Assembly (NCBI RefSeq): GCF_003172895.1
Contig: NZ_QGKL01000042.1
Coordinates: 620,001-684,000 of the forward strand
Direction of reading: 5' to 3'
From: Leucothrix arctica
Lineage (GTDB): Bacteria > Pseudomonadota > Gammaproteobacteria > Thiotrichales > Thiotrichaceae
DNA length: 64,000 nucleotides
A model generated the notes under the pieces. It did no database searches and was not told the DNA's origin. It saw only the letters and a program-made list of their open reading frames with translations. Every line of letters begins with the position of its first letter. Within the stretch, counting starts at the first letter, position 1. Below, piece after piece: positions 1-7,654 of this stretch. A program made the position numbers and the translations under genes.

Positions 1-129
1 GAAGAGCTTAAAGCAGAACGTCTTGTAGAGTTCACACAGCAAAGTGATATTTTTGAACGTCTATCTAAACGCCTTGGTACTAGCGTGCGTTCAGCGTTAA
101 ATTCCGCGCAAGATTTTAAATTGAATTAA
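1..129 (+). CDS. C-terminal end of an unrecognised protein (5' truncated by window)
   Basis: The first frame is open from base 1 to a TAA at 127-129 and gives 42 residues, rich in charged and helical residues (EELKAERLVEF near the start, ending DFKLN). The start lies outside the window. I do not recognise the family. A clear intrinsic terminator follows 29 bases after the stop, which supports this being the real 3' end of a transcribed gene. Confidence 0.6.
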   Translation, partial: EELKAERLVEFTQQSDIFERLSKRLGTSVRSALNSAQDFKLN

Positions 130-157
130 TTGCTGTGTAGAAATATGAAGTAGCAAG

Positions 158-192
158 AAAATGGCAGCGTAGATTTACGGTGCCATTTTTGT
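158..192 (+). terminator. Intrinsic terminator after the first partial gene
   Basis: The stem AAAATGGCA / TGCCATTTT continues inward as CGTA/TACG around a 4-base loop, with one G-G mismatch, and is followed by a run of T. It sits just after the stop at 129. Confidence 0.8.
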
Positions 193-269
193 TTGTATGG
201 AATGAATGAGAGTTTGGGAAGATACCTCGAAATAAAATATTTAACATAATATTAATTATGCGAAGTTAT

Positions 270-662
270 TTATTGTGCGCTGTTTAATTGATTAACAAGC
301 CACTGGCATGCTGCATCTTTAGACCCGTGCTTCTTCAACAGTGCGCGGCGCTCATTACGCGGACGCATATCAAACGATTCTTTGATTTCTTCCCAATGTT
401 GATGTTCAACATTAGACTTTTGTTGATACTCCGTAGCCTTAGTAGCAACTTCTTCACGCTCAATGATATTTGGAAGATCAAGAATATCAGCGTCGTCATT
501 TAGAGTTGCAGAAAGCAGAATAATATTGACTAGTCTGTGCCTACCGATCTTTACTGTAGGTATGTACTCACGCTTGACCCAGCCAGTCACAACACCTTCG
601 GAAACACCAACGCACTCTGCAAACTGTGCCACTGTCATCACCGGAGCAAACAAATTTCTCAT
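270..662 (-). CDS. Cox/excisionase-like small DNA-binding regulator
   Basis: The protein has 130 residues with an N-terminal helix-turn-helix (about residues 8-40): TVAQFAECVGVSEG followed by the wing-like PTVKIGRHRL. This pattern recalls P2 Cox-type and excisionase (MerR-like) proteins, which act as phage repressors and directionality factors. The rest is charged and helical with no recognised domain. The start is ATG at 662, preceded by AGGA about 9 bases upstream. An in-frame GTG at 701 lacks a ribosome site and would overlap the putative operators. Palindromes upstream suggest autoregulation. The neighbours (a frameshifted fragment and repeats) point to a decayed integrated element. The family is inferred from motif shape only. 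Confidence 0.6.
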   Translation of the reverse strand: MRNLFAPVMTVAQFAECVGVSEGVVTGWVKREYIPTVKIGRHRLVNIILLSATLNDDADILDLPNIIEREEVATKATEYQQKSNVEHQHWEEIKESFDMRPRNERRALLKKHGSKDAACQWLVNQLNSAQ

Positions 663-702
663 ATCTAAGTCCTGAGTCAAAAACAGCACTATAAAGTACA
701 CT

Positions 703-790
703 GCACTAACAAAGTACCAACAAAGGACAAAAGGAATAAAACAGGTAGTATAACGGTACAGTAAATTATGACTATGTACTAACAGAGTAC
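703..790. promoter_or_regulatory. Three phased palindromic operator candidates upstream of the Cox-like gene
   Basis: GCACT-aacaa-AGTAC lies at 703-717, GTAGT-ataac-GGTAC (degenerate) at 745-759, and GTACT-aacag-AGTAC (perfect) at 776-790. Starts are 42 and 31 bases apart, close to four and three helical turns, so the sites would face the same side of the DNA. They lie 41 to 128 bases upstream of the Cox-like start, as expected for autoregulation. Confidence 0.5.
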
Positions 791-824
791 TAGTTATGGT
801 CTAATTTAAGTAATCTATTAAGAC

Positions 825-1003
825 GTGTTACAGGAACGTCTAGGACTTGCTTTTACAGTTGGTGCGCGCGGCATTCTGCCCAGCGCTGCACCAAACACCG
901 TAGTATTAGTTATCAAGGTGGTAGCAGTAAAATAACGAGCACTTATATGGAACTGGTAGACAGACTGGAAAAACAGCTTAGGGAGAATGCTGCGCAGCGT
1001 TAA
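825..1003 (+). pseudogene. Frameshifted remnant of an unknown gene
   Basis: Two overlapping open stretches look like pieces of one protein. One frame reads LQERLGLAFTVGARGILPSA from 828 and stops at 935. A second frame stays open to a TAA at 1001-1003 and ends with an amphipathic helix (YMELVDRLEKQL). The switch probably lies between about 890 and 905. There is no start codon with a ribosome site. It is probably part of the same relic as the Cox-like gene. No family is recognised. Confidence 0.35.
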
Positions 1004-1009
1004 ACGTAT

Positions 1010-1133
1010 GGGGTTTCACCCCTTACAACCCCAATGGTTGTTAGACATCGCATAATTAGCCCTATGCAAAATCGGCCGCAGGTCTAACCATTATCCTTGC
1101 GGCCGAAGTTACATAAAGCATCCGCATTATGCG
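1010..1133. repeat. Cluster of hairpins, including a nested inverted repeat
   Basis: GGGG-tttca-CCCC is at 1010-1022 and ACAACC-ccaat-GGTTGT at 1025-1041. A nested structure spans 1049-1133: outer arms CGCATAAT (1049-1056) and ATTATGCG (1126-1133), inner arms TCGGCCGCA (1072-1080) and TGCGGCCGA (1098-1106) around a 17-base loop. The inner arms are GC-rich in otherwise AT-rich DNA. No T run follows, so it is not an ordinary terminator. Possible roles are a single-strand origin or packaging structure of the decayed element, or a structured RNA. Confidence 0.6.
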
Positions 1134-2039
1134 TAGTTTAATATAGCTAGGTGTATGCCTTAAATACTGACCATAAAGGCGTAACAATCGTATTGAAACA
1201 ACAATAAAGAACGTACTCTATATTGATTTAAGTCAGACACTTAGCTGTTATTAATGAGAAATCACTTTCTATAATGAGACACGCTAGTTACCAGAAAATC
1301 AATACACTTAAGATAACCTTATTAGTCAGACAATTAAATCGTATGATATTGATAAGTAAGTATTTATAAGTCCAGACTAATCAAAACAAGTAATACAGAA
1401 GAACTCGTAACAGCGAATGAAAATTGATAACTCAATGACTACTGTGTTTATTTCACTGGCAAATGAAAGAACTTACTTATTAATGCGTTAGAGGCATCTA
1501 CTAATAAGAAACTAGCTAAAACAAATGGCCCAACCCAAGCAGCGATCACACGGAAGCATTTTAGAGTTCACTTCAGCCACAGGGGTTCAGAAAAATATAG
1601 AGCACCGCCCTAACCCTATATTTCGGATTCACGGTAAAAACACATCAAACTGCAAAACTAACTAGCTTTGAGTTAAAGTAAAATAGCTGAATAATCAATC
1701 AAAAAAGATACTAAATCACGAAAAAACTTAAAATAAAGACAAAAAATAGAGCAATAGTGCTCTTGTGTGTGGATTTCAGCACTTTTTCACCATGTATAAT
1801 AGGTGAAAAATACTCCCAAAAAGAAATATAACCCCTCTATTATCTACATAATGGCTTATTTTTTATATATTTAAAGCCATAAACTTCATCTTTAAGCTAC
1901 AAAGCCCCAGATTTAACCACCAAAAGTTTGTCCAAATAATTCATTAAAACGTAATTTAATAAAATTTAGACAAATTGTTAATTAAAATTTTTAATTAAAA
2001 CACATAATTAACCATTGATTTTTAGCGTAACTCGCTACT
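1134..2039. other. Long AT-rich region without a gene
   Basis: No open frame here has both a plausible start and a protein-like composition; the longest with an ATG are about 25 residues. Inverted repeats are AAATATAG/CTATATTT at 1593-1600/1616-1623 and TTTTTCACC/GGTGAAAAA at 1783-1791/1802-1810 (9 perfect pairs, 10-base spacer). The last 100 bases are extremely AT-rich. It probably contains decayed DNA plus the far upstream regulatory region of the gene at 2277. Confidence 0.5.
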
Positions 2040-2055
2040 TGTGAAACGAATCACA
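2040..2055 (+). promoter_or_regulatory. Perfect CRP-type binding site
   Basis: TGTGA-AACGAA-TCACA is an exact match to the CRP core TGTGA-N6-TCACA. An AT-rich -10-like stretch (TATTAATAAT, about 2079-2088) puts the box centre near -42 to -47, close to a class II activation position. It would drive the glycosidase-like pair starting at 2277 with a leader of about 180 bases. Confidence 0.6.
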
Positions 2056-2181
2056 CCTACTTTTGACCCGCAAGGGCTTATTAATAATGGTTAATACTTC
2101 TACCCCTAAAGCAAGCAATATTAGTCAACTCCATTCATCCTACATTTAGTCAATTTCATCTAAAATTTTAAGTAATAACAA

Positions 2182-2276
2182 TAAGGAAGGACTGAGCCCA
2201 GAACTCAGCCGACTGAGTCTAGATGTCATGGGGGAAATATGACGATCTAGAACTAGACATTAAGGGATGATAAAAA
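2182..2276 (+). promoter_or_regulatory. Structured 5' leader of the first glycosidase-like gene
   Basis: CTGAG (2192-2196) can pair with CTCAG (2204-2208), and the same CTCAG can pair with CTGAG (2213-2217), so the two hairpins exclude each other. They are followed by a strong stem, TCTAGAT-GTCAT (2218-2229) with ATGAC-g-ATCTAGA (2239-2251): 12 pairs with one bulged base. The ribosome site AAGGG (2262-2266) lies just after it and 10 bases before the GTG start. Confidence 0.45.
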
Positions 2277-4580
2277 GTGAAAAAATTAATAAGGAAATCA
2301 GCATGGACTTGCTTATTTGCACTTTCCATGAATACAGCCGCAGCAGCACCATTAGTAAATTTTGGCTCGCCGCTCGGAATAAATACCAATGAAGCATTGG
2401 AAAATAACACCAGCCTACCTTTCGTAAATCTATTTAAATTATCAATGCCGTTTGATGAAGCACGCCCATGGTTTACTAAAGGACACGTACAGTATGATCA
2501 AAATGGCTGGCCTAAGCTGTTAAACGGTGGTCAAGCTGGCACTCGCTTCTTAAACCAGATCGACCCACAAGCACTACCAAAAGGTGTTTATACCGTAAAA
2601 TACGATGGCCAAGGCCGCATTCGTTATGGTGGTAGTGTCAAAGTTGTTAGTCGTGGACAAGGTGTTGACCTAATCACAATGACGCCAATGAGTGATAAGA
2701 AGATCACTGCCACATTGACTATCGACTCATCAAACCCAAGAAATTATGTACGTAATATTCGTATTTTGCTTCCTGGTGGTATCTGCGCGGACAATCCATT
2801 ACGTAGTGTTTCTACAGCTCGTCAGTGCCGTGGTAACTATCAATCATTTGCTGATAATTACAATCACATCACGTTCAACCCTGACTACTTAAACTTCATG
2901 AAAGACTTTAAAGTCTTACGTTTCATGAATATGGCAGGTATTACTCGAAATAACCTATCACAGTGGACTAAGCGCCCTAACCTTAATCAATCCACCTGGG
3001 GCGGTAAAGAAGGTCGTCGTGGTGTACCACTTGAAATCATGGTGAAGCTTTCAAACAAGTTAAATATTGATCCTTGGTTCAGCATTCCTCATAACGCTAA
3101 TAATGACTTCATCAAACGCTATGCATTATATGTGCGTAGTAACTTGAAGCCTCACTTAAAGGCATATGTTGAGTACAGTAACGAAACTTGGAACGATGTA
3201 TTTGTTCCTCAAGCAGAACACATGAAGCAAACAGGTACTCGCTACAAGTTGGATACAGACCGACGCGTTGCAGGTGCTAAATACTACTCACTACAAAGCA
3301 CCCGTATCTTTAAGATGTGGGAGCAAATGTTTGGTGGCAAAGAACGCTTAGTGCGCGTAATGGGTGGTCTAACGAGTGATATGAATCTATCTCATACCAT
3401 CTTAGGTTACCGTGATGCATACAAAAATGTTGATGCACTAGCAGTTGCACCTTACTTCTATGTAAGCCAAGAGCGCATGAAGAGCATTCGTAGCGTAGGA
3501 CAAGTTTTCCAACAGCTTGAAGCTAAAGACAACCGCTATTCAATTGCTAACACACTAAAAAATGTAGGCCAACAAGCTGAAATCGCTAAAAGTTACGGTG
3601 TAGATTTGATCGCTTACGAAGGTGGTCAACATTTTGTACAAAGTAAAACACACTCAGTTACTGAAGGTGCGACTCCATACCTTATACAAGCCAATCGTCA
3701 CCCGCACATGGCAACGCTTTATACCCGTCTATTACAAGGCTGGAAAAAAGCCGGTGGTAAGTTATTCGTTGCATTCTCTGCACCACGTCCATACACATGG
3801 CACGGTAGCTGGGGAATCAAAGAGTATATTAACCAACCGATGCACAAAGCGCCTAAGTATCGTGCGTTAATCGGTTTTGCAAAAGGTCATAAATGCTGGT
3901 GGGCTGCGTGCAACTCAACAAGTATTAAGCGCTTACCAAAGCCAATCAATGTCGCTCAAAAAATCTATAGTGGAGATTCTCCTGACTTTGAAAAGCCATT
4001 ATCTGTAAAGATCCGTAAACAGGGTCATGCGAGAAATGGCATTCAGTTAGCAGCACAGAACAACATGCGCCGCGTAATCAACGGTACGATTCACGGTGGT
4101 CGTGACTTAGCAGGCTCATGGCGTTCAAGCTGGGATGATAAGAACCTTTATGTGAAGGTTAATATTGTTGATGACCGTTTAGTAAAAGACTCCGCTAAAC
4201 CTTGGGCAGATGACTCTATCGAAATCTACATTGATGCTGATGGCAGCCGTAAGAGTCGCTACGATGGCTGGAATGACTTTCAGCTAACGTATCGCATGGA
4301 TGATCAGAAGTTGACTGTAGGTGGTCGTACGCCTCCTCACAAGATATATGCTATTCAACATAAGATGATCAAAGTGGCTAATGGCTATCAACTTGAAACA
4401 ACTATCCCGTGGACAACGCTTAACGTTAAACCTAAGCATGGTCACCGCGTAGGCTTTGATATCCAGGTTAACGATGATGACAGTGGTGATCAACGTGATG
4501 CAAAATTGGCTTGGAATGCTAAAACAGATCAGGCTTGGAAAAATCCAAGAATGTTCGGAGAGCTTGTTTTAAGTAATTAA
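2277..4580 (+). CDS. Secreted clan-A glycosidase-like protein with C-terminal CBM9-like domain (paralogue 1)
   Basis: The protein has 767 residues. The start is GTG with AAGGG 10 bases upstream, and a signal peptide follows with likely cleavage after about residue 24 (TAAAA/P). The body looks like a (beta/alpha)8 hydrolase of the GH-A type: YSNETWN carries an Asn-Glu pair (E303) as candidate acid/base, and AYEGGQH (E448) is a candidate nucleophile. Paired cysteines (GGIC...C and CWWAAC) suggest disulfides. From about residue 580 a CBM9-like domain carries DDSIEIYIDADGSR (near 645-658). It would act outside the cytoplasm on a polysaccharide; substrate unknown. It is followed 93 bases later by paralogue 2, probably co-transcribed. 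Enzyme class is inferred from residue patterns only. Confidence 0.75.
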   Translation: MKKLIRKSAWTCLFALSMNTAAAAPLVNFGSPLGINTNEALENNTSLPFVNLFKLSMPFDEARPWFTKGHVQYDQNGWPKLLNGGQAGTRFLNQIDPQALPKGVYTVKYDGQGRIRYGGSVKVVSRGQGVDLITMTPMSDKKITATLTIDSSNPRNYVRNIRILLPGGICADNPLRSVSTARQCRGNYQSFADNYNHITFNPDYLNFMKDFKVLRFMNMAGITRNNLSQWTKRPNLNQSTWGGKEGRRGVPLEIMVKLSNKLNIDPWFSIPHNANNDFIKRYALYVRSNLKPHLKAYVEYSNETWNDVFVPQAEHMKQTGTRYKLDTDRRVAGAKYYSLQSTRIFKMWEQMFGGKERLVRVMGGLTSDMNLSHTILGYRDAYKNVDALAVAPYFYVSQERMKSIRSVGQVFQQLEAKDNRYSIANTLKNVGQQAEIAKSYGVDLIAYEGGQHFVQSKTHSVTEGATPYLIQANRHPHMATLYTRLLQGWKKAGGKLFVAFSAPRPYTWHGSWGIKEYINQPMHKAPKYRALIGFAKGHKCWWAACNSTSIKRLPKPINVAQKIYSGDSPDFEKPLSVKIRKQGHARNGIQLAAQNNMRRVINGTIHGGRDLAGSWRSSWDDKNLYVKVNIVDDRLVKDSAKPWADDSIEIYIDADGSRKSRYDGWNDFQLTYRMDDQKLTVGGRTPPHKIYAIQHKMIKVANGYQLETTIPWTTLNVKPKHGHRVGFDIQVNDDDSGDQRDAKLAWNAKTDQAWKNPRMFGELVLSN

Positions 4581-4673
4581 ATGTATCATGATTATTTCAT
4601 TTGGCTGGGCGGAACTTAATAGGTACCGTTCAGTCATATTGGCACCCGTATAAGCAAAATAACACCAAGGTGT

Positions 4674-7004
4674 ATGAAAGTGATCACTCACAATAAAAGC
4701 TTTAGAAAACTATTTATTCTTTTATGTTTTACTCTTTGTTCGGCGCCAGCTCTCTCTGAGCAAGCACGGCAAGCACCCGTTTTTGTTAATCAAGCATCAC
4801 CTCTAGGTATGAATACCAACGAGGCGATGGAAGTTGACTCAAGCCTTCCCTTTGTTGACCTTTTCCGCTTCTCACTACCATTTGAAGCCGCTCGCCCTTG
4901 GTTGACTAAAGGTAAGATTGATTACGATAAAGACGGATGGCCAAGCAACCTTAATGGTGGGCAAGCGGGTACACGCTTTCTAAGCCACATTCCTGCTGAA
5001 GCGTTACCGAAAGGAGTTTACACGGTGCGTTACGAAGGTGAAGGCGAAATGCGTTATGGTGGAAGCGCAAAGTTAATAAAGCGCTTACCAGGTAAAGATC
5101 TTATTCGTTTTGAACCACTGGCTGATAAGACAATTACAGCCACACTATTCATTGATAAAAGTAACCCTAAAAATTATATTCGTAATATTCGAGTATTGAT
5201 GGCGGGTGGCATTTGCATCAATAACCCTTTCAAGCGCGTTGATACTGCTGAGCAATGTCCTGGCCAACCATTTTTGTCTTTCGCTGATCATCACCGACAA
5301 GTCATGTTCAATCCTGACTACCTAGATTTCATGAAGGACTTCAAAGTCGTTCGCTTCATGAACATGTCAGGCATTACTCGTAACAACATTAAACATTGGC
5401 GTGACCGCCCTAGTTTGACAAGCGCGACATGGGGTGGCCCTGAGGGTGTTCGTGGCGTACCGATTGAAATTATGGTCGAACTGGCTAACCAGCTCAATAT
5501 TAGCCCATGGTTTAACGTGCCACACATGGCCGATGATCAATTCATTTCTAGCTTTGCACGTTACGTAAACCAATACCTAAAACCAAACCTAAAAGTCTAT
5601 CTTGAGTACACGAACGAAGCGTGGAACTCTGTATTTGTCCCGCAAGCTGAACACATGAAGCAACAAGGTGTTCGTCAAAAGTTAGACAAAGACCGTCGTA
5701 TTGCAGGTTTTAAATACTACTCAAAGCAAAGTGTCCATATATTTAGACTATGGGAAAACGCGTTTAATGGCAGCAGTCGCTTAGTCCGCATCATGGGTGG
5801 TTTTACCACTGATCCAAGCATGACCGAGACTATTCTCGCTTATAAAAAAGCGTATCAATACGTTGATGCACTGGCCATAGCACCCTATTTTTATATTGAT
5901 CAAAAGCAACTCCCGCTGATTAAAAGCGTCAATGATGTTTTTACCATGATGTCAGCTGCTGACAACCGCTATTCCATTGATAACTTGATGAAAATCATTC
6001 GTAATCAAGCTGAAGTAACAAAGGCTTACGGTGTCGATTTAATTGCTTATGAAGGTGGTCAGCATTTGGTTGACCATTCGACACACAAGTTAACGGAAGG
6101 CGCGACACCCTTTTTGGTTGCTGCTAACCGTGACCCGCGTATGGCACGCGAGTACTACCGTTTTTTGAGTGCTTGGAAAGCGGTTGGTGGTCATTTGTTC
6201 GTTGCTTTCTCTGCACCGCGCCCATTCACTTGGCATGGCAGCTGGGGGATTAAAGAATACATCAATCAGGCGAATACTGAGACACCAAAGTACCGAGCTT
6301 TAATGGCATTTAACCGTGGCGAGCGCTGTTGGTGGGCTGCTTGTGAAACGAGCCAACAAGTTCGCCTACCTAAGCCTGCATTTATTCCACAACACTTAGT
6401 GACTGGACTGGCTCCGACGACACCTAAGCCAATGTCTCTAGGCATAAAACGTCAATCAGCGGGCTTACACGGCGCTAAAGCTCACCGACTTGATAAGCTC
6501 ATTAAAGGGACGATTAATAGTGGCAATGACTTGTCAGCTATTTGGCGTGCAGGTTGGGATAAAACCGGATTGCACTTTTGGGTGGGGATTGAAGACGATA
6601 AGCATATCAAAGATTCCGAACAAGCTTGGGCTGATGACTCCATTGAAATTTATATCGATGCAGATGGTAGCCGCCAGAAAACCTATGATGGTGTCAATGA
6701 CTTTCAGCTGACGTTTAGAATGAATGACCCAACAATAGGAATTGGTGGCAACTCCCCGAAAAAAGATACAAAACAGATTCGTAGCAAGATGGTTAAAACA
6801 CCAACAGGCTACCGTCTAGAAGCGACAATACCGTGGACATTTTTAAATATACAACCTAAAGCTGGTGCGCGCTTAGGTTTTGAAATTGAAGTAAACGATG
6901 ATGACAATAGCCACCAACGTGATGCGAAGATCTCATGGAATGCAACTATGGATCAGGCTTGGAAAAACCCTCAACTGTTCGGAGAGTTGATCCTAGAAAA
7001 CTAA
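4674..7004 (+). CDS. Secreted clan-A glycosidase-like protein with C-terminal CBM9-like domain (paralogue 2)
   Basis: The protein has 776 residues and is homologous to paralogue 1 along its full length. The N-terminal signal segment ends near ALS/EQ (about residue 28). The candidate acid/base is E315 in YTNEAWN and the candidate nucleophile E460 in AYEGGQH. The CWWAAC motif and the CBM9-like DDSIEIYIDADGSR are also conserved. AAGG lies only 3 bases before the ATG, while an in-frame GTG at 4680 has better spacing, so the true start may be two codons later. It ends 27 bases before the convergent acpH gene and has no clear terminator. The tandem pair suggests duplication followed by specialisation. 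Function is inferred. Confidence 0.75.
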   Translation: MKVITHNKSFRKLFILLCFTLCSAPALSEQARQAPVFVNQASPLGMNTNEAMEVDSSLPFVDLFRFSLPFEAARPWLTKGKIDYDKDGWPSNLNGGQAGTRFLSHIPAEALPKGVYTVRYEGEGEMRYGGSAKLIKRLPGKDLIRFEPLADKTITATLFIDKSNPKNYIRNIRVLMAGGICINNPFKRVDTAEQCPGQPFLSFADHHRQVMFNPDYLDFMKDFKVVRFMNMSGITRNNIKHWRDRPSLTSATWGGPEGVRGVPIEIMVELANQLNISPWFNVPHMADDQFISSFARYVNQYLKPNLKVYLEYTNEAWNSVFVPQAEHMKQQGVRQKLDKDRRIAGFKYYSKQSVHIFRLWENAFNGSSRLVRIMGGFTTDPSMTETILAYKKAYQYVDALAIAPYFYIDQKQLPLIKSVNDVFTMMSAADNRYSIDNLMKIIRNQAEVTKAYGVDLIAYEGGQHLVDHSTHKLTEGATPFLVAANRDPRMAREYYRFLSAWKAVGGHLFVAFSAPRPFTWHGSWGIKEYINQANTETPKYRALMAFNRGERCWWAACETSQQVRLPKPAFIPQHLVTGLAPTTPKPMSLGIKRQSAGLHGAKAHRLDKLIKGTINSGNDLSAIWRAGWDKTGLHFWVGIEDDKHIKDSEQAWADDSIEIYIDADGSRQKTYDGVNDFQLTFRMNDPTIGIGGNSPKKDTKQIRSKMVKTPTGYRLEATIPWTFLNIQPKAGARLGFEIEVNDDDNSHQRDAKISWNATMDQAWKNPQLFGELILEN

Positions 7005-7031
7005 CCAGAAGGGCTATCGATTAAAAGCCAG

Positions 7032-7643
7032 TTAAAAAACTTCACACAGTACCTTTGCACGACTTTCAATATTTTGCGCTCTAATATGAGCGCAAAGTTC
7101 TGGAAAAAAATCATGAAAAGTCTCTTCAATAAGATGATAAAGCTGTAAAACTTCGCCGTATGATTGATCTAAGTGATTATCAAAACGCATTCGGTTACTG
7201 ATCGCTATAAGCGTTTTTTCAACAGCTTCGACCCCAACATAACTTGCTAGCCAATCATGCTTAGATATTTCGCGCAAACGATGACTCATCGTTGTCGGCA
7301 TGTACCTTTCAGCAGCAGCTAACTGAGTATAACTAAGCGCAGTAAAAACACGTAGATCTTCATCATGATACCTATCCCATGACTTTGCTAACATATGGTC
7401 ATACGCCACATCGATAATAATGGGCACAAAGCGGCGATAACTTGGGTCAAACTCACGTTTTAACCCAAGTATCAAAGGGTGATTATCGGTGAACTTATCT
7501 GTTGCTTGGTGGTTTTTTATTCCATCCAAGATGCCCTGCGGTTGCTCCGCAAGATTTACATGCTTAAGGAAATCCGCCATTATATTGCCGGTTTTCGATA
7601 AACACTCATCTTGAGAAAGGTAAAGGTGCGCTAGATAGTTCAT
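7032..7643 (-). CDS. acpH: Acyl carrier protein phosphodiesterase (AcpH family)
   Basis: The protein has 203 residues, close to the roughly 193 of E. coli AcpH. It begins MNYLAHLYLSQ and has GNIMADFLKH, both typical of the AcpH/DUF479 family. AcpH removes the 4'-phosphopantetheine arm from holo-ACP in the cytoplasm. The family is an HD-type metallo-phosphodiesterase; conserved His and Asp residues are visible at H6, D24 and in FTDNHP. The gene starts 12 bases after the DHH gene stops and probably shares its transcript. Confidence 0.8.
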   Translation of the reverse strand: MNYLAHLYLSQDECLSKTGNIMADFLKHVNLAEQPQGILDGIKNHQATDKFTDNHPLILGLKREFDPSYRRFVPIIIDVAYDHMLAKSWDRYHDEDLRVFTALSYTQLAAAERYMPTTMSHRLREISKHDWLASYVGVEAVEKTLIAISNRMRFDNHLDQSYGEVLQLYHLIEETFHDFFPELCAHIRAQNIESRAKVLCEVF

Positions 7644-7654
7644 AGATTAATTAC

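Noticed and set aside
1036-1089. Possible integron attC site (GTTAGAC and GTCTAAC cores)
   Set aside because: The cores are in the order GTTRRRY then RYYYAAC, the reverse of a single attC site, and no integrase or cassette is present.
4581-4673. Terminator between paralogues 1 and 2
   Set aside because: Only a weak GGAAC/GTTCC-like pairing is present without a T run, so co-transcription is more likely.
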